DNA of 64,000 nucleotides from Solirubrobacter soli DSM 22325 (GCF_000423665.1 NZ_KE384069.1:547588-611587), one strand, 5' to 3'. Numbered from the stretch's first letter, positions 1 through 8,432 are shown. The notes: generated by a model not told the origin, from the sequence alone. Numbers and translations: made by a program.

Positions 1-459
1 GCGGCGACCGCGGCCGCGATCGACGCCGACGGCTACTTCCATTCCGGCGACCTCGGCCGGCTGGACGAGCAGGGGCGCCTGAGCTACGACGGCCGCATCA
101 AGGACATGCTCAAGGTGGGCGGCGAGAACGTCGCCGCGGCGGAGATCGAAGGGCTGCTCTCGCGGCACCCGGCGGTGTTCACCGTGCAGGTCGTGGCCGC
201 GCCCGACGCCCGCTACCACGAGGTGCCGGCCGCGTTCGTCGAGCTCCGGCCGGGGGCGAGCGCGACCGAGCAGGAGCTGATCGATCACTGCCTCGGGGCG
301 ATCGCGACCTTCAAGGTGCCGCGCTACGTGCGCTTCGTCTCCGAGTGGCCGATGTCGGGGACGAAGATCCAGAAGTTCGTGTTGCGCGAGTGGATCGCGG
401 GCGAGTTGCGCGACGCGGGGATCACGCAGGCGGCGAAGGTGCCGTCCGCGCGGGTCTGA
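1..459 (+). CDS. AMP-dependent acyl-CoA synthetase, C-terminal part (5' truncated by window edge)
   Basis: Open from base 1, so only the C-terminal 152 residues are present. They carry the end of the ANL superfamily: a 'YFHSGDLG' stretch (the conserved Asp of motif A7), the hinge 'GRIKDMLKVGGENV' and, near the end, 'SGTKIQKFVLR' with the catalytic Lys of the mobile C-terminal lid. These enzymes activate a fatty or other carboxylic acid as acyl-AMP and transfer it to CoA. The substrate cannot be told from this part. The 3' end overlaps by 38 bases the 3' end of the thioesterase gene on the other strand. It sits beside a catabolic cluster whose products all suit acyl-CoA substrates, so it probably feeds that pathway (inference). 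Confidence 0.9.
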   Translation, partial: AATAAAIDADGYFHSGDLGRLDEQGRLSYDGRIKDMLKVGGENVAAAEIEGLLSRHPAVFTVQVVAAPDARYHEVPAAFVELRPGASATEQELIDHCLGAIATFKVPRYVRFVSEWPMSGTKIQKFVLREWIAGELRDAGITQAAKVPSARV

Positions 460-805
460 TCACGAAGGAGCCGATCGCGGTCGCCAGCAGGCGGCCCTCG
501 TGGCGGATCTCGCACGCGGTCGCCGCGGTCCGGCGCGTCCGGCGCTCCAGCCGCGACCGGCAGACGACCTCGCCGGCCGCCGCCGAGTCGATGAAGTTGA
601 TCGCGACGTTCGTCGTCGCGCACATCTCGTCGGGCTGCAGTTGCGGCAGCAGCACCGAGGTCATGCCGTAGTCGGCGAGCGCGAACACGACCGGCCCGAG
701 CAGCAGCCCGACGGCGTTGATGTGCTCGGGGCGGATCGTCAACCGCAGGTCGTCGGCCGACTCCCAGCGCAGGCCGAGCAACTGGGCGAACGCGTCGTCG
801 ATCAT
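422..805 (-). CDS. PaaI-type hotdog-fold thioesterase
   Basis: 127 residues. The hotdog core is seen in 'HINAVGLLLGPVVFALADYGM' followed by 'ATTNVAINFIDSAAAGEVV', the usual helix and beta layout of PaaI/YdiI acyl-CoA thioesterases; the Asp of 'ADYG' is at the family's catalytic position. The ATG at 805 was chosen because it overlaps the stop of the upstream SDR gene as ATGA, a sign of translational coupling; the frame extends further upstream but only into Arg-rich shadow sequence. It is the last gene of an LLM oxidoreductase-SDR-thioesterase operon. The probable role is release of an acid from a CoA thioester; the substrate is unknown. Confidence 0.85.
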   Translation of the reverse strand: MIDDAFAQLLGLRWESADDLRLTIRPEHINAVGLLLGPVVFALADYGMTSVLLPQLQPDEMCATTNVAINFIDSAAAGEVVCRSRLERRTRRTAATACEIRHEGRLLATAIGSFVIRPARTAPSPPA

Positions 806-1563
806 CCGGTGGGTGAGGCGTCGACGCCGCCGTCGACGACGATCCGCTGGCCGGTGACCATCGCGGCGCCGCACAGGAACCGCACGACCCTCGCCACGTC
901 CGCCGGCTGCACCAGGCGCCCGAGCGGCTGCGTGGCATCGAGCGCGGACATGTCGTCGAGGCCGAGCTTGGCCTTGACCAGCTTCGCGCCCATGTCGGTG
1001 ACGACCAGGCCCGGCGCGACGATGTTGACGCGCACGCCGTTGGCCACCTCCTCGTTGGCCAGCGAGAGCGCGAGCGCCTCGAGCGCCGCCTTGGCCATGT
1101 TGTACGGCGCGCCGTTGGCCTTCATCTTGTTCAGCTCGGAGCTGGAGATCGCGATGACGTCGGCGCGCTCGGCGGCGCGCATCCCGGGCAGCAGGCGCTG
1201 GACGAGCCGGTGCGTGGCGAACGTGTGCGTCGCCATCACCTTGGTGACCTCGGCGGGGTCGGTGTCGGCGACCGGCAGGCCGCGGGAGGCGATCCCGGCG
1301 TTGGCGACGAGGAGGTCGACGGCGCCGAAGTGGGCGAGCGCCTCATCGGCGAGGCGGTCGACGTCGGCCGGCTCGGACATCGACGCCTGGATCGCGATCG
1401 CGCCGTTGCCGGCTTGGGCGACCACGTCCTGCGCGGCCTCCTCATCGCGGCGGTAGTTGACGATCACGCTCGCGCCCGCGCCCGCCAGCTCGAGGGCGAT
1501 CCCACGCCCGATCCCGCGGCTGGCGCCGGTGACGAGCGCGACCCGCCCGGCGAGCTCAGACAT
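802..1563 (-). CDS. SDR-family NAD(P)-dependent oxidoreductase
   Basis: 253 residues, the normal length of a classical short-chain dehydrogenase. The cofactor motif TGASRGIG (residues 12-19), the 'NAG' of beta-4 (88-90), a Ser cluster at 140-142 and the YxxxK pair Tyr154/Lys158 are all present, and the C terminus ends in the typical 'VDGG' segment. It would oxidise a hydroxyl or reduce a keto group, as in beta-oxidation or FabG-type steps. It overlaps the upstream LLM oxidoreductase by 8 bases and the downstream thioesterase by 4, so the three are one operon, probably driven from the divergent promoter near 2700. Confidence 0.92.
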   Translation of the reverse strand: MSELAGRVALVTGASRGIGRGIALELAGAGASVIVNYRRDEEAAQDVVAQAGNGAIAIQASMSEPADVDRLADEALAHFGAVDLLVANAGIASRGLPVADTDPAEVTKVMATHTFATHRLVQRLLPGMRAAERADVIAISSSELNKMKANGAPYNMAKAALEALALSLANEEVANGVRVNIVAPGLVVTDMGAKLVKAKLGLDDMSALDATQPLGRLVQPADVARVVRFLCGAAMVTGQRIVVDGGVDASPTG

Positions 1564-2680
1564 GCGCCGTTTCGAGCAGCTGCCGGACCTCGCGCATCGC
1601 CTTGAACGAGTAGACGGAGAGGTTCGCGTCGGCGAACGGCGTGATGTTCCAGAGCACGACGTCGCGCAGCCCCGCCTGCTGGTAGGCGCGGATCTGCTCG
1701 GCGATCATCTCCGGCGTGCCCGCGAGCGTGTGCTCGCGCACGATGCCGCCGGGGATGTGGGAGACGATCCGCAACGCCTCCTCGCGGGTGACGGTCGTCG
1801 GCATGAAGCTGTGGAAGCCCGTACCGCCCTCGAAGGGCGAGGTGGAGCCGTGGCGCGCGTAGGTCTCCGCGGGCAGGTCGACGGCGGCGAAGAGCATGCG
1901 GGTCATCGGCTCGTCGCAGAGTCGTTCGAGCGTCTCCTCGTCGGGGGCGCAGATGACGTAGGCGAGCATCGACGGCGTGATCGCGTCGGGGTCGCGCCCA
2001 GCGGTCTCGGCCGCCTCCCGGATCGCGGCCAGCTTGGTCGCGTAGGCGTCGGGCTTGATGTTCGTGGGCAGCCAGCCGTCAGCCAGACGGCCGGTGATCT
2101 TGAGCATCCGCGGCCCGTGCGCGGCGACCCACACCTGCGGCGGGACGCCCTCGTAGGGCTCGAGGCCCAGCACCGCGTTCTCGAGGTCGAAGAACTTGCC
2201 GTGGAAGTCGACCGGCTTGGTCGTGCTCCACAGCAGGCGCATGACCTTGATCGCCTCCTCGAGCACGCCGACCGGCTTGTCGAAGGAGAGTCCGTACGGT
2301 TCGATGTTCATCCGCTCGCCCGACCCGAGGCCGAGGATCGCTCGGCCCCGGGAGAGGTGGTCGGCGGTCAGCGCTGCCTGCGCGAGCATCGCCGGGTGCC
2401 GGCGGATGGTGTCCGTCACGCATACGCCGACCTTGATCGTCGAGGTCGCCGCGCCCGCCGCGCCCATCATCATCAGCGGGTCGAAGTGCACATGCGGGTT
2501 CTCCTGGTACTTCGCCAGCTCCGTCATGTCCTCGGTCCACACCGAGTCCGGGATCCACCCCATCAGGTGACACGGCCACCAGATCGCGTCGAAACCGTCC
2601 GCCTCCGCCCGCTGGGCGAACTCGATCGCCTTTGCGGCCGGCGGCATGATCCGTCCCGGAGCCCCAAGAGTCACGCGCAT
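1556..2680 (-). CDS. LLM-class (luciferase-like) F420-dependent oxidoreductase
   Basis: 374 residues with the TIM-barrel signature of the bacterial luciferase family: 'AEADGFDAIWWPCH' near the N terminus, 'GLGSGERMN' in the middle and 'GRLADGWLP' at about residue 205. In actinobacteria, members of this length that resemble F420-dependent glucose-6-phosphate dehydrogenase and TIGR03619-type enzymes use coenzyme F420; FMN cannot be excluded from sequence alone. First gene of a minus-strand operon with an SDR and a thioesterase. The start ATG at 2680 lies 20 bases from a palindrome (2700-2713) shared with three other units of this region. Substrate unknown; an unsaturated or carbonyl lipid intermediate would fit the neighbours. 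Confidence 0.9.
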   Translation of the reverse strand: MRVTLGAPGRIMPPAAKAIEFAQRAEADGFDAIWWPCHLMGWIPDSVWTEDMTELAKYQENPHVHFDPLMMMGAAGAATSTIKVGVCVTDTIRRHPAMLAQAALTADHLSRGRAILGLGSGERMNIEPYGLSFDKPVGVLEEAIKVMRLLWSTTKPVDFHGKFFDLENAVLGLEPYEGVPPQVWVAAHGPRMLKITGRLADGWLPTNIKPDAYATKLAAIREAAETAGRDPDAITPSMLAYVICAPDEETLERLCDEPMTRMLFAAVDLPAETYARHGSTSPFEGGTGFHSFMPTTVTREEALRIVSHIPGGIVREHTLAGTPEMIAEQIRAYQQAGLRDVVLWNITPFADANLSVYSFKAMREVRQLLETAHV

Positions 2681-2699
2681 AACGAGAGACTACCAACCA

Positions 2700-2713
2700 A
2701 CCGACTGTTTGGA
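2700..2713. promoter_or_regulatory. Candidate operator, copy 1 (ACCGACTGTTTGGA)
   Basis: Imperfect palindrome in the 45-base gap between the divergent LLM oxidoreductase (start 2680) and SDR (start 2726). It ends 13 bases before the SDR start. Near-identical sites lie 13-14 bases before two other starts (9920-9933 and 11284-11297); the three fit ACCRAMYGTTTGGW. Size and symmetry are like TetR-family operators, and the position next to the start codons suggests repression. No regulator gene is seen in this part of the window. Confidence 0.6.
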
Positions 2714-2725
2714 TATGCTGCCGTC

Positions 2726-3649
2726 ATGGAGCGCGTCTCGGTCATCACCGGAGGGGCTGGAGGGATCGCGTCGGCGTGTGCCCGCCGCCTCGCGGACCGC
2801 GGCCCCGTGCTGCTCGCCGACGTCGACGCGGCCCGGCTCGAAGCGGCCGCCGCCGCGCTGCGCGGCCACGGCGCGACGGGGGGCGGCGACGACGCGCCCG
2901 CCCGCGGCGGCGACGCGCCCGCCCGCGGCGACGCGCCCGCCCGCGACGACGCGCCGGCCCGCGGCGCGGTCGTCCACACCGCGCTCTGCGACGTCTCCGA
3001 CCCGGCTTCGGTCGCGGCCCTCGCCGCGCGGGCCGCGGTGCTCGGGCCGCTCGGCGCGCTCGTCCACACCGCGGGGCTCGCGCCGCCCGGCCCGCACGAC
3101 CCGCGGCGGGTGCTCGACGTCAACCTCGCCGGCACCGCGCGCGTGCTCGACGCGTTCCTCGATCTCGCCACGCAGGGAAGTGTCGCGGTCTGCATCGCGT
3201 CGCTCGCCGGTCATCGCGCGTTCGCGGCCGAATACGACGACGTCCTCGCCGACCCGCTCGCGCCCGACCTCTACGACCAGCTCGACGGCGCCGACGTCCT
3301 GCGCACGTACTCGATCTCCAAGCGCGGGGTGATGCTCGAGTGCCGCCGCCGCGCCGCCGCCTGGGGCGCGAAGGGCGCGCGGATCATCTCGATCTCGCCC
3401 GGACTCGTCGTCGACACCTCGATCGGGCAGGCCGCGGCGACGATCCACGCCGGCGCCTACGCCGACCAGGCGGCGATGAAGCGGGCGGGCGTCGCCGCCG
3501 ACATCGCGGGCGCGGTCGCGTTCCTCACGTCCGCCGACGCGAGCTACGTCACCGGCTGCGACCTGCTGGTCGACGGCGGCGTCGTCGCGCACACGCTGCA
3601 CCATGCCGAGGTCTCCGACCGCGAGCGGTGGAACCGTGCCGGTCACTGA
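2726..3649 (+). CDS. SDR-family oxidoreductase with a low-complexity insert
   Basis: 307 residues, longer than the usual 250. The N terminus shows a variant glycine motif TGGAGGIAS (residues 8-16). Catalytic candidates Ser159, Tyr195 and Lys199 (YSISK) and the C-terminal 'VDGG' are in order. Residues 57-81 are an insert of four imperfect DAPARG repeats between beta-2/alpha-2 and beta-3, on the surface edge of the Rossmann fold. The ATG at 2726 begins directly at the fold; upstream in-frame sequence is a shadow. First gene of a plus-strand operon with the OYE-type reductase, CoA racemase-like enzyme and P450. It resembles 3-alpha-hydroxysteroid dehydrogenase-like SDRs (inference from the shape of the C-terminal half). 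Confidence 0.88.
   Translation: MERVSVITGGAGGIASACARRLADRGPVLLADVDAARLEAAAAALRGHGATGGGDDAPARGGDAPARGDAPARDDAPARGAVVHTALCDVSDPASVAALAARAAVLGPLGALVHTAGLAPPGPHDPRRVLDVNLAGTARVLDAFLDLATQGSVAVCIASLAGHRAFAAEYDDVLADPLAPDLYDQLDGADVLRTYSISKRGVMLECRRRAAAWGAKGARIISISPGLVVDTSIGQAAATIHAGAYADQAAMKRAGVAADIAGAVAFLTSADASYVTGCDLLVDGGVVAHTLHHAEVSDRERWNRAGH
2891..2965 (+). repeat. 18-bp coding minisatellite in the SDR gene
   Basis: Four imperfect copies of GACGCGCCCGCCCGCGGC, with three extra bases (GGC) between copies 1 and 2. Because the unit is a multiple of three it keeps the frame and encodes DAPARG units. Copies 1 and 2 are identical, and 3 and 4 differ by one base each, so the expansion looks recent. Copy number is likely to vary between strains. 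Confidence 0.85.
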
Positions 3650-5540
3650 GGTCCGGACGCTGTTCGAGCCGGTCGCGCTCGGCCCGCTGCGGCTCCGCAA
3701 CCGGCTCGTGATGGCGCCGATGGGGACGTGCCTGGACAACGGCGGGCACATCACCGACGAGGCGATCGCCTACTACGTCCGCCGCGCCCGCGGCGGCGTC
3801 GGGACGATCACCGTCGAGGGCTGTCTCGTCTCGCAGGAGACCGTCGGCCCGGAGCCGAAGATCAGCGGGCCCGAGTACCTGCCGGGCCTGAAGAAGCTCG
3901 TCGCCGCGCTCAAGAGCTACGACGTCACGGTCGGCGTCCAGCTGATGCACCCGGGTCGCCAGGTCGTCGCCGGCCCGGCGGTCGCGCCCTCGCCGGTCCC
4001 GCTGAACTCGCACGCGCCGGTCCCGCACGAGCTCAGCGCGGCCGAGATCGCGGTGATCGTCGACGACTACGCGCGTGCGGCGGACCTCGCGCTCGAGGCC
4101 GGTTTCGAGTTCGTGGAGGTCCACGGCGCCCACGGGTACCTGCCGTCGACCTTCCTCTCGCCGCTCGACAACCAGCGCCGCGACGACTACGGCGGCTCGC
4201 CGGCGAACCGCGCCCGCTTCAGCCTCGAGGTCGCGCGGGCGATCGTCGCCACCGGCGCGCCGCTCGTCTGGCGCATCAACGGCGAGGACGCCGTGCCGGG
4301 CGGCTTCACGCTCGACGAGTGCGTGCAGGTGTCGCACTGGCTCCAGGAGGCGGGTGCGATCGCGATCAGCGTCTCCGCCGGCACGTGGCACACGTTGCAC
4401 GTGACGCTCGCGCCGATGTTCGTCCCCCGCGGCCACATGCGCCACTACGCGGCCGCGGTCAAGGCGGCCGTCGACGTGCCGGTGATCGCGGTCGGGCGCC
4501 TCGACGACCCCGACCTCGCCGCCGACGTGATCGCGTCCGGCGACGCCGACCTCATCCTCCTCGGCCGCACGCTGATCGCCGAGCCGGACTGGCCGCGCAA
4601 GGTCGAAGCGGCGCGCTTGAACGAGCTGCGGCCGTGCATCGCCTGCAACGCGTGCGTGGACCTCGTCGGCCGCGGCGAGATCGCCCGCTGCGCGGTCAAC
4701 CCCGAGGCGGGGCGGGAGCTCACGTGGGCGGTGCCGCCGGCCGAGACGCCGCGCCGCGTGATGGTCGTCGGCAGCGGGCCGGCGGGGATGGAGGCGGCTC
4801 GGATCGCCCGGCTCCGCGGCCACGCGGTCTCGATCTGGGAGCGCGACGACCGCCTCGGCGGCAAGCTTCAGGTCGCCGGTCTGGCGCCGAGCAAGCGCGA
4901 GGTGCTGCGCTTCCGCGACTTCCAAGCTCGCCGGCTGGCGGAGGTGGGCGTCGAGATCCACCTGAACGCGGATGTCACCGCGGACGTCGTCGCCACGGAG
5001 CGCCCGGACGCGGTCCTGGTCGCGACCGGCGCCGAGCCGCTGATCCCGCCGATCCCGGGGATCGGATCGGCGCTCGTCGACGACGCCCAGCGCTTCCTGC
5101 GCGACGAGCTGCGGCCGGCCGAGGGCGAGCGCGTCGTCGTCGTCGGCGGGAGCGCCACGGGGTGCGAGACCGCCGAGCACCTCGCCGCCCTCGGCGTGCC
5201 GGTGACGATCCTCGAGATGCGCAAGGGCGTCGGGTTCGGGATCGAGGCGATCACGCGCCGTCACCTGATCCGCGCATTGAAGAAGCAGGGGGTGGAGATC
5301 GTCACGGGCGCGAAGGTGGTGATGATCGAGCACGACCACGTGCTCTACGAGGACCCCGACGGCGTCCAGCACGCCGTCGGAGCCGATCACGTCGCGCTGG
5401 CGATCGGCTGGCGCCCGGTCGGCAACCAGCTCGCCGACGAGCTCCACGACGTCGAGGTGGTGGTGCTCGGCGACGCATCGCGACCGTCGGACTTCGTCAG
5501 CGCGATCAATGCCGGTGCCGACGCGGGGCTCGCGCTGTGA
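3636..5540 (+). CDS. NADH:flavin oxidoreductase of the 2,4-dienoyl-CoA reductase / old yellow enzyme family
   Basis: 634 residues, the usual size of the two-module family. The N-terminal half (to about 330) is an FMN TIM barrel starting 'LRLRNRLVMAPMGT' with 'HGAHGYLPSTFLSP' at mid-barrel. A Cys cluster (Cys334, 337, 340, 352) should bind [4Fe-4S]. The C-terminal half has two dinucleotide folds, 'VVGSGPAGMEAARIA' for FAD and 'VVVGGSATGCETAEHLA' for NAD(P)H. Such enzymes reduce conjugated C=C bonds, often of dienoyl-CoAs or of steroid/terpenoid rings. GTG at 3636 was taken as start (14-base overlap with the SDR); an ATG at 3603 is possible. The third Cys spacing (C-x2-C-x2-C) is one residue shorter than the common C-x2-C-x3-C. 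Confidence 0.92.
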   Translation: MPVTEVRTLFEPVALGPLRLRNRLVMAPMGTCLDNGGHITDEAIAYYVRRARGGVGTITVEGCLVSQETVGPEPKISGPEYLPGLKKLVAALKSYDVTVGVQLMHPGRQVVAGPAVAPSPVPLNSHAPVPHELSAAEIAVIVDDYARAADLALEAGFEFVEVHGAHGYLPSTFLSPLDNQRRDDYGGSPANRARFSLEVARAIVATGAPLVWRINGEDAVPGGFTLDECVQVSHWLQEAGAIAISVSAGTWHTLHVTLAPMFVPRGHMRHYAAAVKAAVDVPVIAVGRLDDPDLAADVIASGDADLILLGRTLIAEPDWPRKVEAARLNELRPCIACNACVDLVGRGEIARCAVNPEAGRELTWAVPPAETPRRVMVVGSGPAGMEAARIARLRGHAVSIWERDDRLGGKLQVAGLAPSKREVLRFRDFQARRLAEVGVEIHLNADVTADVVATERPDAVLVATGAEPLIPPIPGIGSALVDDAQRFLRDELRPAEGERVVVVGGSATGCETAEHLAALGVPVTILEMRKGVGFGIEAITRRHLIRALKKQGVEIVTGAKVVMIEHDHVLYEDPDGVQHAVGADHVALAIGWRPVGNQLADELHDVEVVVLGDASRPSDFVSAINAGADAGLAL

Positions 5541-6694
5541 CCGGGCCGCTCGAAGGCATCAAGGTCATCGACCTCACGCGGCTCCTCCCCGGCGCGTTCG
5601 CGACCGCGTTGCTCGCGGACCTCGGCGCCGACGTGCTCAAGGTCGAGCAGCCCGGCATCGGCGACCCGATGCGGGCCTACGACCCGCGCTTGGGCGACTC
5701 GTCGGCGTTCAGCTGGGTCGCGGACCGCAACAAGCGCTCGATCGCGCTCAACCTGCGCGACCCGCGTGGGGTGGAGGTCGTCCACCGGCTCGCGCGCGAC
5801 GCGGATGTCGTCATCGAGGGCTTCCGGCCGGGCGTCGCCGACCGGCTCGGCGTCGGTTACGACGCGCTGAAGGCGACCAACACACGGATCGTGTTCTGCT
5901 CGCTGTCCGGCTACGGCGCGGGCGGGCCGCTCGAGCGTGAGGCCGGGCACGACATCAACTACCTCGGCCGCGCGGGGGTGCTCAACGGCGCGCCGCCGCG
6001 CGTCCAGATCGGCGACCTGTCCGGCTCGCTGATGGCGGTCGCCGGGCTGCTGGCCGCGCTCGTCCGCGCGCAGCGGACGGGGGAGGGCGACCACGTCGAC
6101 ATCTCGATCACCGACGCCGCGTTCGCGCTGCACTCGATCCACCTCGGCGCGCAGTTCGCCGCCGGCGCGCCGTCGGACCTGCTCAACGGCGACTACCCCT
6201 GCTACCGCGCCTACGCCTGCGCCGACGGCAAGCGCCTGTCGGTCGGCGCGCTCGAGCCGCCGTTCTTCGCCGAGCTGTGCGCGGCGCTCGGCCGTCCCGA
6301 CCTGGTCGCGACCCAGTACGACCCGACCGCGAACGATCTCTGGGAGAAGCTGTTCGCCGGCCGCTCCCGCGACGCGTGGCTGGCGCTGCTGGCCGGGCGC
6401 GACACGTGCGTCGGGCCCGTCAACGACCTCGGCGAGGCGAGCGCGGACCCGCAGCTCAACCACCGCGGGATGGTCGTCGAGCTCGACCACCCGGAGCTCG
6501 GCCCGCTCAAGCAGGTCGGCCTGCCGATCAAGCTGCGCGAGCGGCCCGGGTCGGTGCGCACGCCCGCTCCCGCGCTGGGCGAGGCGACCCGCGAGCGGCT
6601 CGCCGCCGCCGGGTATGCCGAGGAGGAGATCGAGGAGCTGCTGGCCGACGGCGTCGCCGCCGCGCCGCCCGAGAGGATGCCCGCGCCGCAATGA
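5537..6694 (+). CDS. CaiB/BaiF-type family III CoA transferase, alpha-methylacyl-CoA racemase-like
   Basis: 385 residues starting at a GTG that overlaps the preceding stop (GTGA). It begins 'LEGIKVIDLTRLLPGAFAT' as the family does, and has 'GHDINYL' at 137-143. That His-Asp-containing string is typical of alpha-methylacyl-CoA racemases, where the Asp (here Asp139) and a nearby His act in alpha-proton exchange; in true CoA transferases the Asp forms the CoA thioester intermediate. The context (OYE reductase before, P450 after, SDR and thioesterase nearby) favours racemisation of a 2-methylacyl-CoA, as needed for beta-oxidation of isoprenoid or sterol side chains. A CoA transferase is the alternative. 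Confidence 0.88.
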   Translation: MTGPLEGIKVIDLTRLLPGAFATALLADLGADVLKVEQPGIGDPMRAYDPRLGDSSAFSWVADRNKRSIALNLRDPRGVEVVHRLARDADVVIEGFRPGVADRLGVGYDALKATNTRIVFCSLSGYGAGGPLEREAGHDINYLGRAGVLNGAPPRVQIGDLSGSLMAVAGLLAALVRAQRTGEGDHVDISITDAAFALHSIHLGAQFAAGAPSDLLNGDYPCYRAYACADGKRLSVGALEPPFFAELCAALGRPDLVATQYDPTANDLWEKLFAGRSRDAWLALLAGRDTCVGPVNDLGEASADPQLNHRGMVVELDHPELGPLKQVGLPIKLRERPGSVRTPAPALGEATRERLAAAGYAEEEIEELLADGVAAAPPERMPAPQ

Positions 6695-7923
6695 TCACCT
6701 TGACCGACGACCTCCTCGGGCCGGAGATCACCCGCGACCCGTACCCGTACTTCGCGGCCCTGCGCGAGCACGACCCGGTCCACTACTCCGAGGCCCACCG
6801 CGCGTGGCTCGTCACCCGCTATGACGACAACGTCGCCGCGTTCGCCGATCCCGCGCTGTCCTCGAACCGCGTCCGCCCGCTGCTGGAGAAGATGACGCCG
6901 GAGAAGCGGGCGGCGGTCGGGCCGGTGTTCGAGATGATGGCCGACTGGATGGTCGTCTCGGACCCGCCGGTCCACACGCGGCTGCGGCGTCTGGCCACGG
7001 TCGCCTTCCACCCGAAGAAGTTCGTCGCGATGGAGGGGCGGATCCGCGAGCTCGTCGACCGCTACATCGACGACTACGTGGCCTCCGGCCAGGAAGACCT
7101 GATCGCGAACTTCTCCTTCCCGCTGCCGGCGACGATCATCTGCGAGCTGATCGGCGCGCCGGTCTCGGACGCGGAGAAGATCAAGGCGTGGTCGGAGGAC
7201 CTCTCGCAGGTCGCCTTCGGCGCGGGCGGCGAGGCGCGCGGAGACCGCCACGCGCGGGCGACCCGCGGGCTCGAGGAGATGCTCGCCTACTTCGAGGGTC
7301 TGCTCGAACGCGCGAAGGCGGACCCGTCGGGCGAGGACATGATCTCGAGCATCCTGCGCGGCGACGGCTCGGGCGACCACCTCACCGACGACGAGATGAA
7401 GGGCATGTGCGCCCTGATGATCTTCGCCGGGCACGAGACGACGATGAACACGATCGCCGCCACCGTGTACCAGCTGCTGACCCACCCGGACCAGCTCGCG
7501 CTGCTCAAGGCCGACCCCAAGATGGCCGGCAAGTCGGTCGAGGAAGGCCTGCGCACCGAGGGCGCGATCAAGGTCCTCCAGCGCTGGGTCGTGCGCGACA
7601 CCGAGCTGCGCGGCACTCCGATAAGGGCCGGACAGCGGGTCTTCCTGGTGATCGGGTCGGCCAACCGCGACCCCGCGAAGTTCGACCGCCCGAACGAGTA
7701 CGACATCACCCGCATGCCGAATCCGCACATCGCGTTCGGCAAGGGCGTCCACACCTGCATCGGCGCGATGCTGGCGCGGATCGAGCTGCGGGTCGCGGTC
7801 GCGCGGCTCTTCGAACGGCTCCCGAACCTCCGCCTCGCCGACCCGGCGTTCACCCCGGAGTGGAACCCGAGCGTGGCCTCAAGGTCGATGCGCGAACTGC
7901 CGCTGAGTTTCGACCAAACTTAA
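6691..7923 (+). CDS. Cytochrome P450
   Basis: 410 residues, soluble bacterial class I type. I-helix 'FAGHETT' at about 245 supplies the acid/Thr pair for oxygen activation; the K-helix ExxR is in 'EEGLR'; the heme loop is 'FGKGVHTCIG' with Cys356 as the iron ligand. It overlaps the CoA racemase-like gene by ATGA and is last in the operon, suggesting hydroxylation of the same lipid-like substrate. No ferredoxin or ferredoxin reductase gene is near. The stop TAA at 7921-7923 is made by the left arm of the palindrome 7917-7947, giving the C terminus '...FDQT'. Confidence 0.95.
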   Translation: MITLTDDLLGPEITRDPYPYFAALREHDPVHYSEAHRAWLVTRYDDNVAAFADPALSSNRVRPLLEKMTPEKRAAVGPVFEMMADWMVVSDPPVHTRLRRLATVAFHPKKFVAMEGRIRELVDRYIDDYVASGQEDLIANFSFPLPATIICELIGAPVSDAEKIKAWSEDLSQVAFGAGGEARGDRHARATRGLEEMLAYFEGLLERAKADPSGEDMISSILRGDGSGDHLTDDEMKGMCALMIFAGHETTMNTIAATVYQLLTHPDQLALLKADPKMAGKSVEEGLRTEGAIKVLQRWVVRDTELRGTPIRAGQRVFLVIGSANRDPAKFDRPNEYDITRMPNPHIAFGKGVHTCIGAMLARIELRVAVARLFERLPNLRLADPAFTPEWNPSVASRSMRELPLSFDQT

Positions 7924-7947
7924 AGACGGCCTGGCCCGCTTTAGGTT
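7917..7947. repeat. CTAAAG palindrome, copy A
   Basis: 31-base imperfect palindrome with arms AACTTAAAG and CTTTAGGTT around a GC core (CGGCCTGGCCCG). It lies between the convergent P450 and VOC genes; the left arm holds the P450 stop and the right arm, read on the minus strand, holds the VOC stop. Related copies are at 11314, 11351, 21216, 23119 and 50828. It may act as a bidirectional terminator. No T-run follows on either side. Confidence 0.75.
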
Positions 7948-8432
7948 GACGCGGCCTGAAGCGTCGTGACGATGTCGGGCGCGTTCGGCGCCTTCTGGTA
8001 GCACTCGACGTGGTAGCCGTCGGGGTCGATCAGGTAGGCGACCTTCGAGCCCGCGTGCGGGCCGTCCTCGATCGTCACGACCTCGCCCGCGCGGCTCGTG
8101 AAGCCCTTGTCGAGCATGCGGGCGTGCAGGCCGTCGAGGTCCTCGACGAACAGGCACATGTGCCCCGCGCCGTAGTCCGACGGCCGCGCGCTCGCGCCGT
8201 GGCGCTCCAGGCCCTGGAACTCGAACAGCTCGACGAAGCTCTCGGTCCCGGGCACCTTCAGGAACGCGACCCGCACGCGCGACGGGTCCTGGTTCCAGAT
8301 CCGGCGGGCGTACTGGATCGCGCTCTCGCCCAGGAACGCGACCTCGAGGCCGAGTCCGTCGCGGTAGAAGCCGAGCGCGACGTCCATGTCCTTGACCGTC
8401 ACGCCGGCGTGGAAGAAGCCGGTCACGCCCAT
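7941..8432 (-). CDS. VOC-family protein (glyoxalase/bleomycin-resistance/dioxygenase fold)
   Basis: 163 residues with one full two-module VOC unit: 'FFHAGVTVKDMDVALGFYRDGLGLE' opens the first module and 'GAGHMCLFVEDLDGLHARMLDKG' the second, ending in 'YLIDPDGYHVECYQ' with the metal-binding Glu position. Candidate metal ligands are His8, Glu69, His91 and Glu143. Members include methylmalonyl-CoA epimerases, lactoylglutathione lyases and ring-cleavage enzymes, so the exact activity is open. It overlaps the MBL hydrolase by 10 bases and is third in a VOC-MBL-VOC operon. Its stop lies in palindrome copy A. Confidence 0.88.
   Translation of the reverse strand: MGVTGFFHAGVTVKDMDVALGFYRDGLGLEVAFLGESAIQYARRIWNQDPSRVRVAFLKVPGTESFVELFEFQGLERHGASARPSDYGAGHMCLFVEDLDGLHARMLDKGFTSRAGEVVTIEDGPHAGSKVAYLIDPDGYHVECYQKAPNAPDIVTTLQAAST

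Noticed and set aside
3728..5536. Long N-terminal extension of the CoA racemase-like gene
   Set aside because: The frame is open but overlaps the OYE-type gene completely and is Arg-rich; the family begins at the GTG at 5537, which has a GTGA overlap.
7911..7921. GACCAAACT near the P450 end, and GACCAAACG near 21829, as further operator copies
   Set aside because: Only one half-site is present in each; the first is in coding sequence and the second lacks the matching half, so they do not fit ACCRAMYGTTTGGW.
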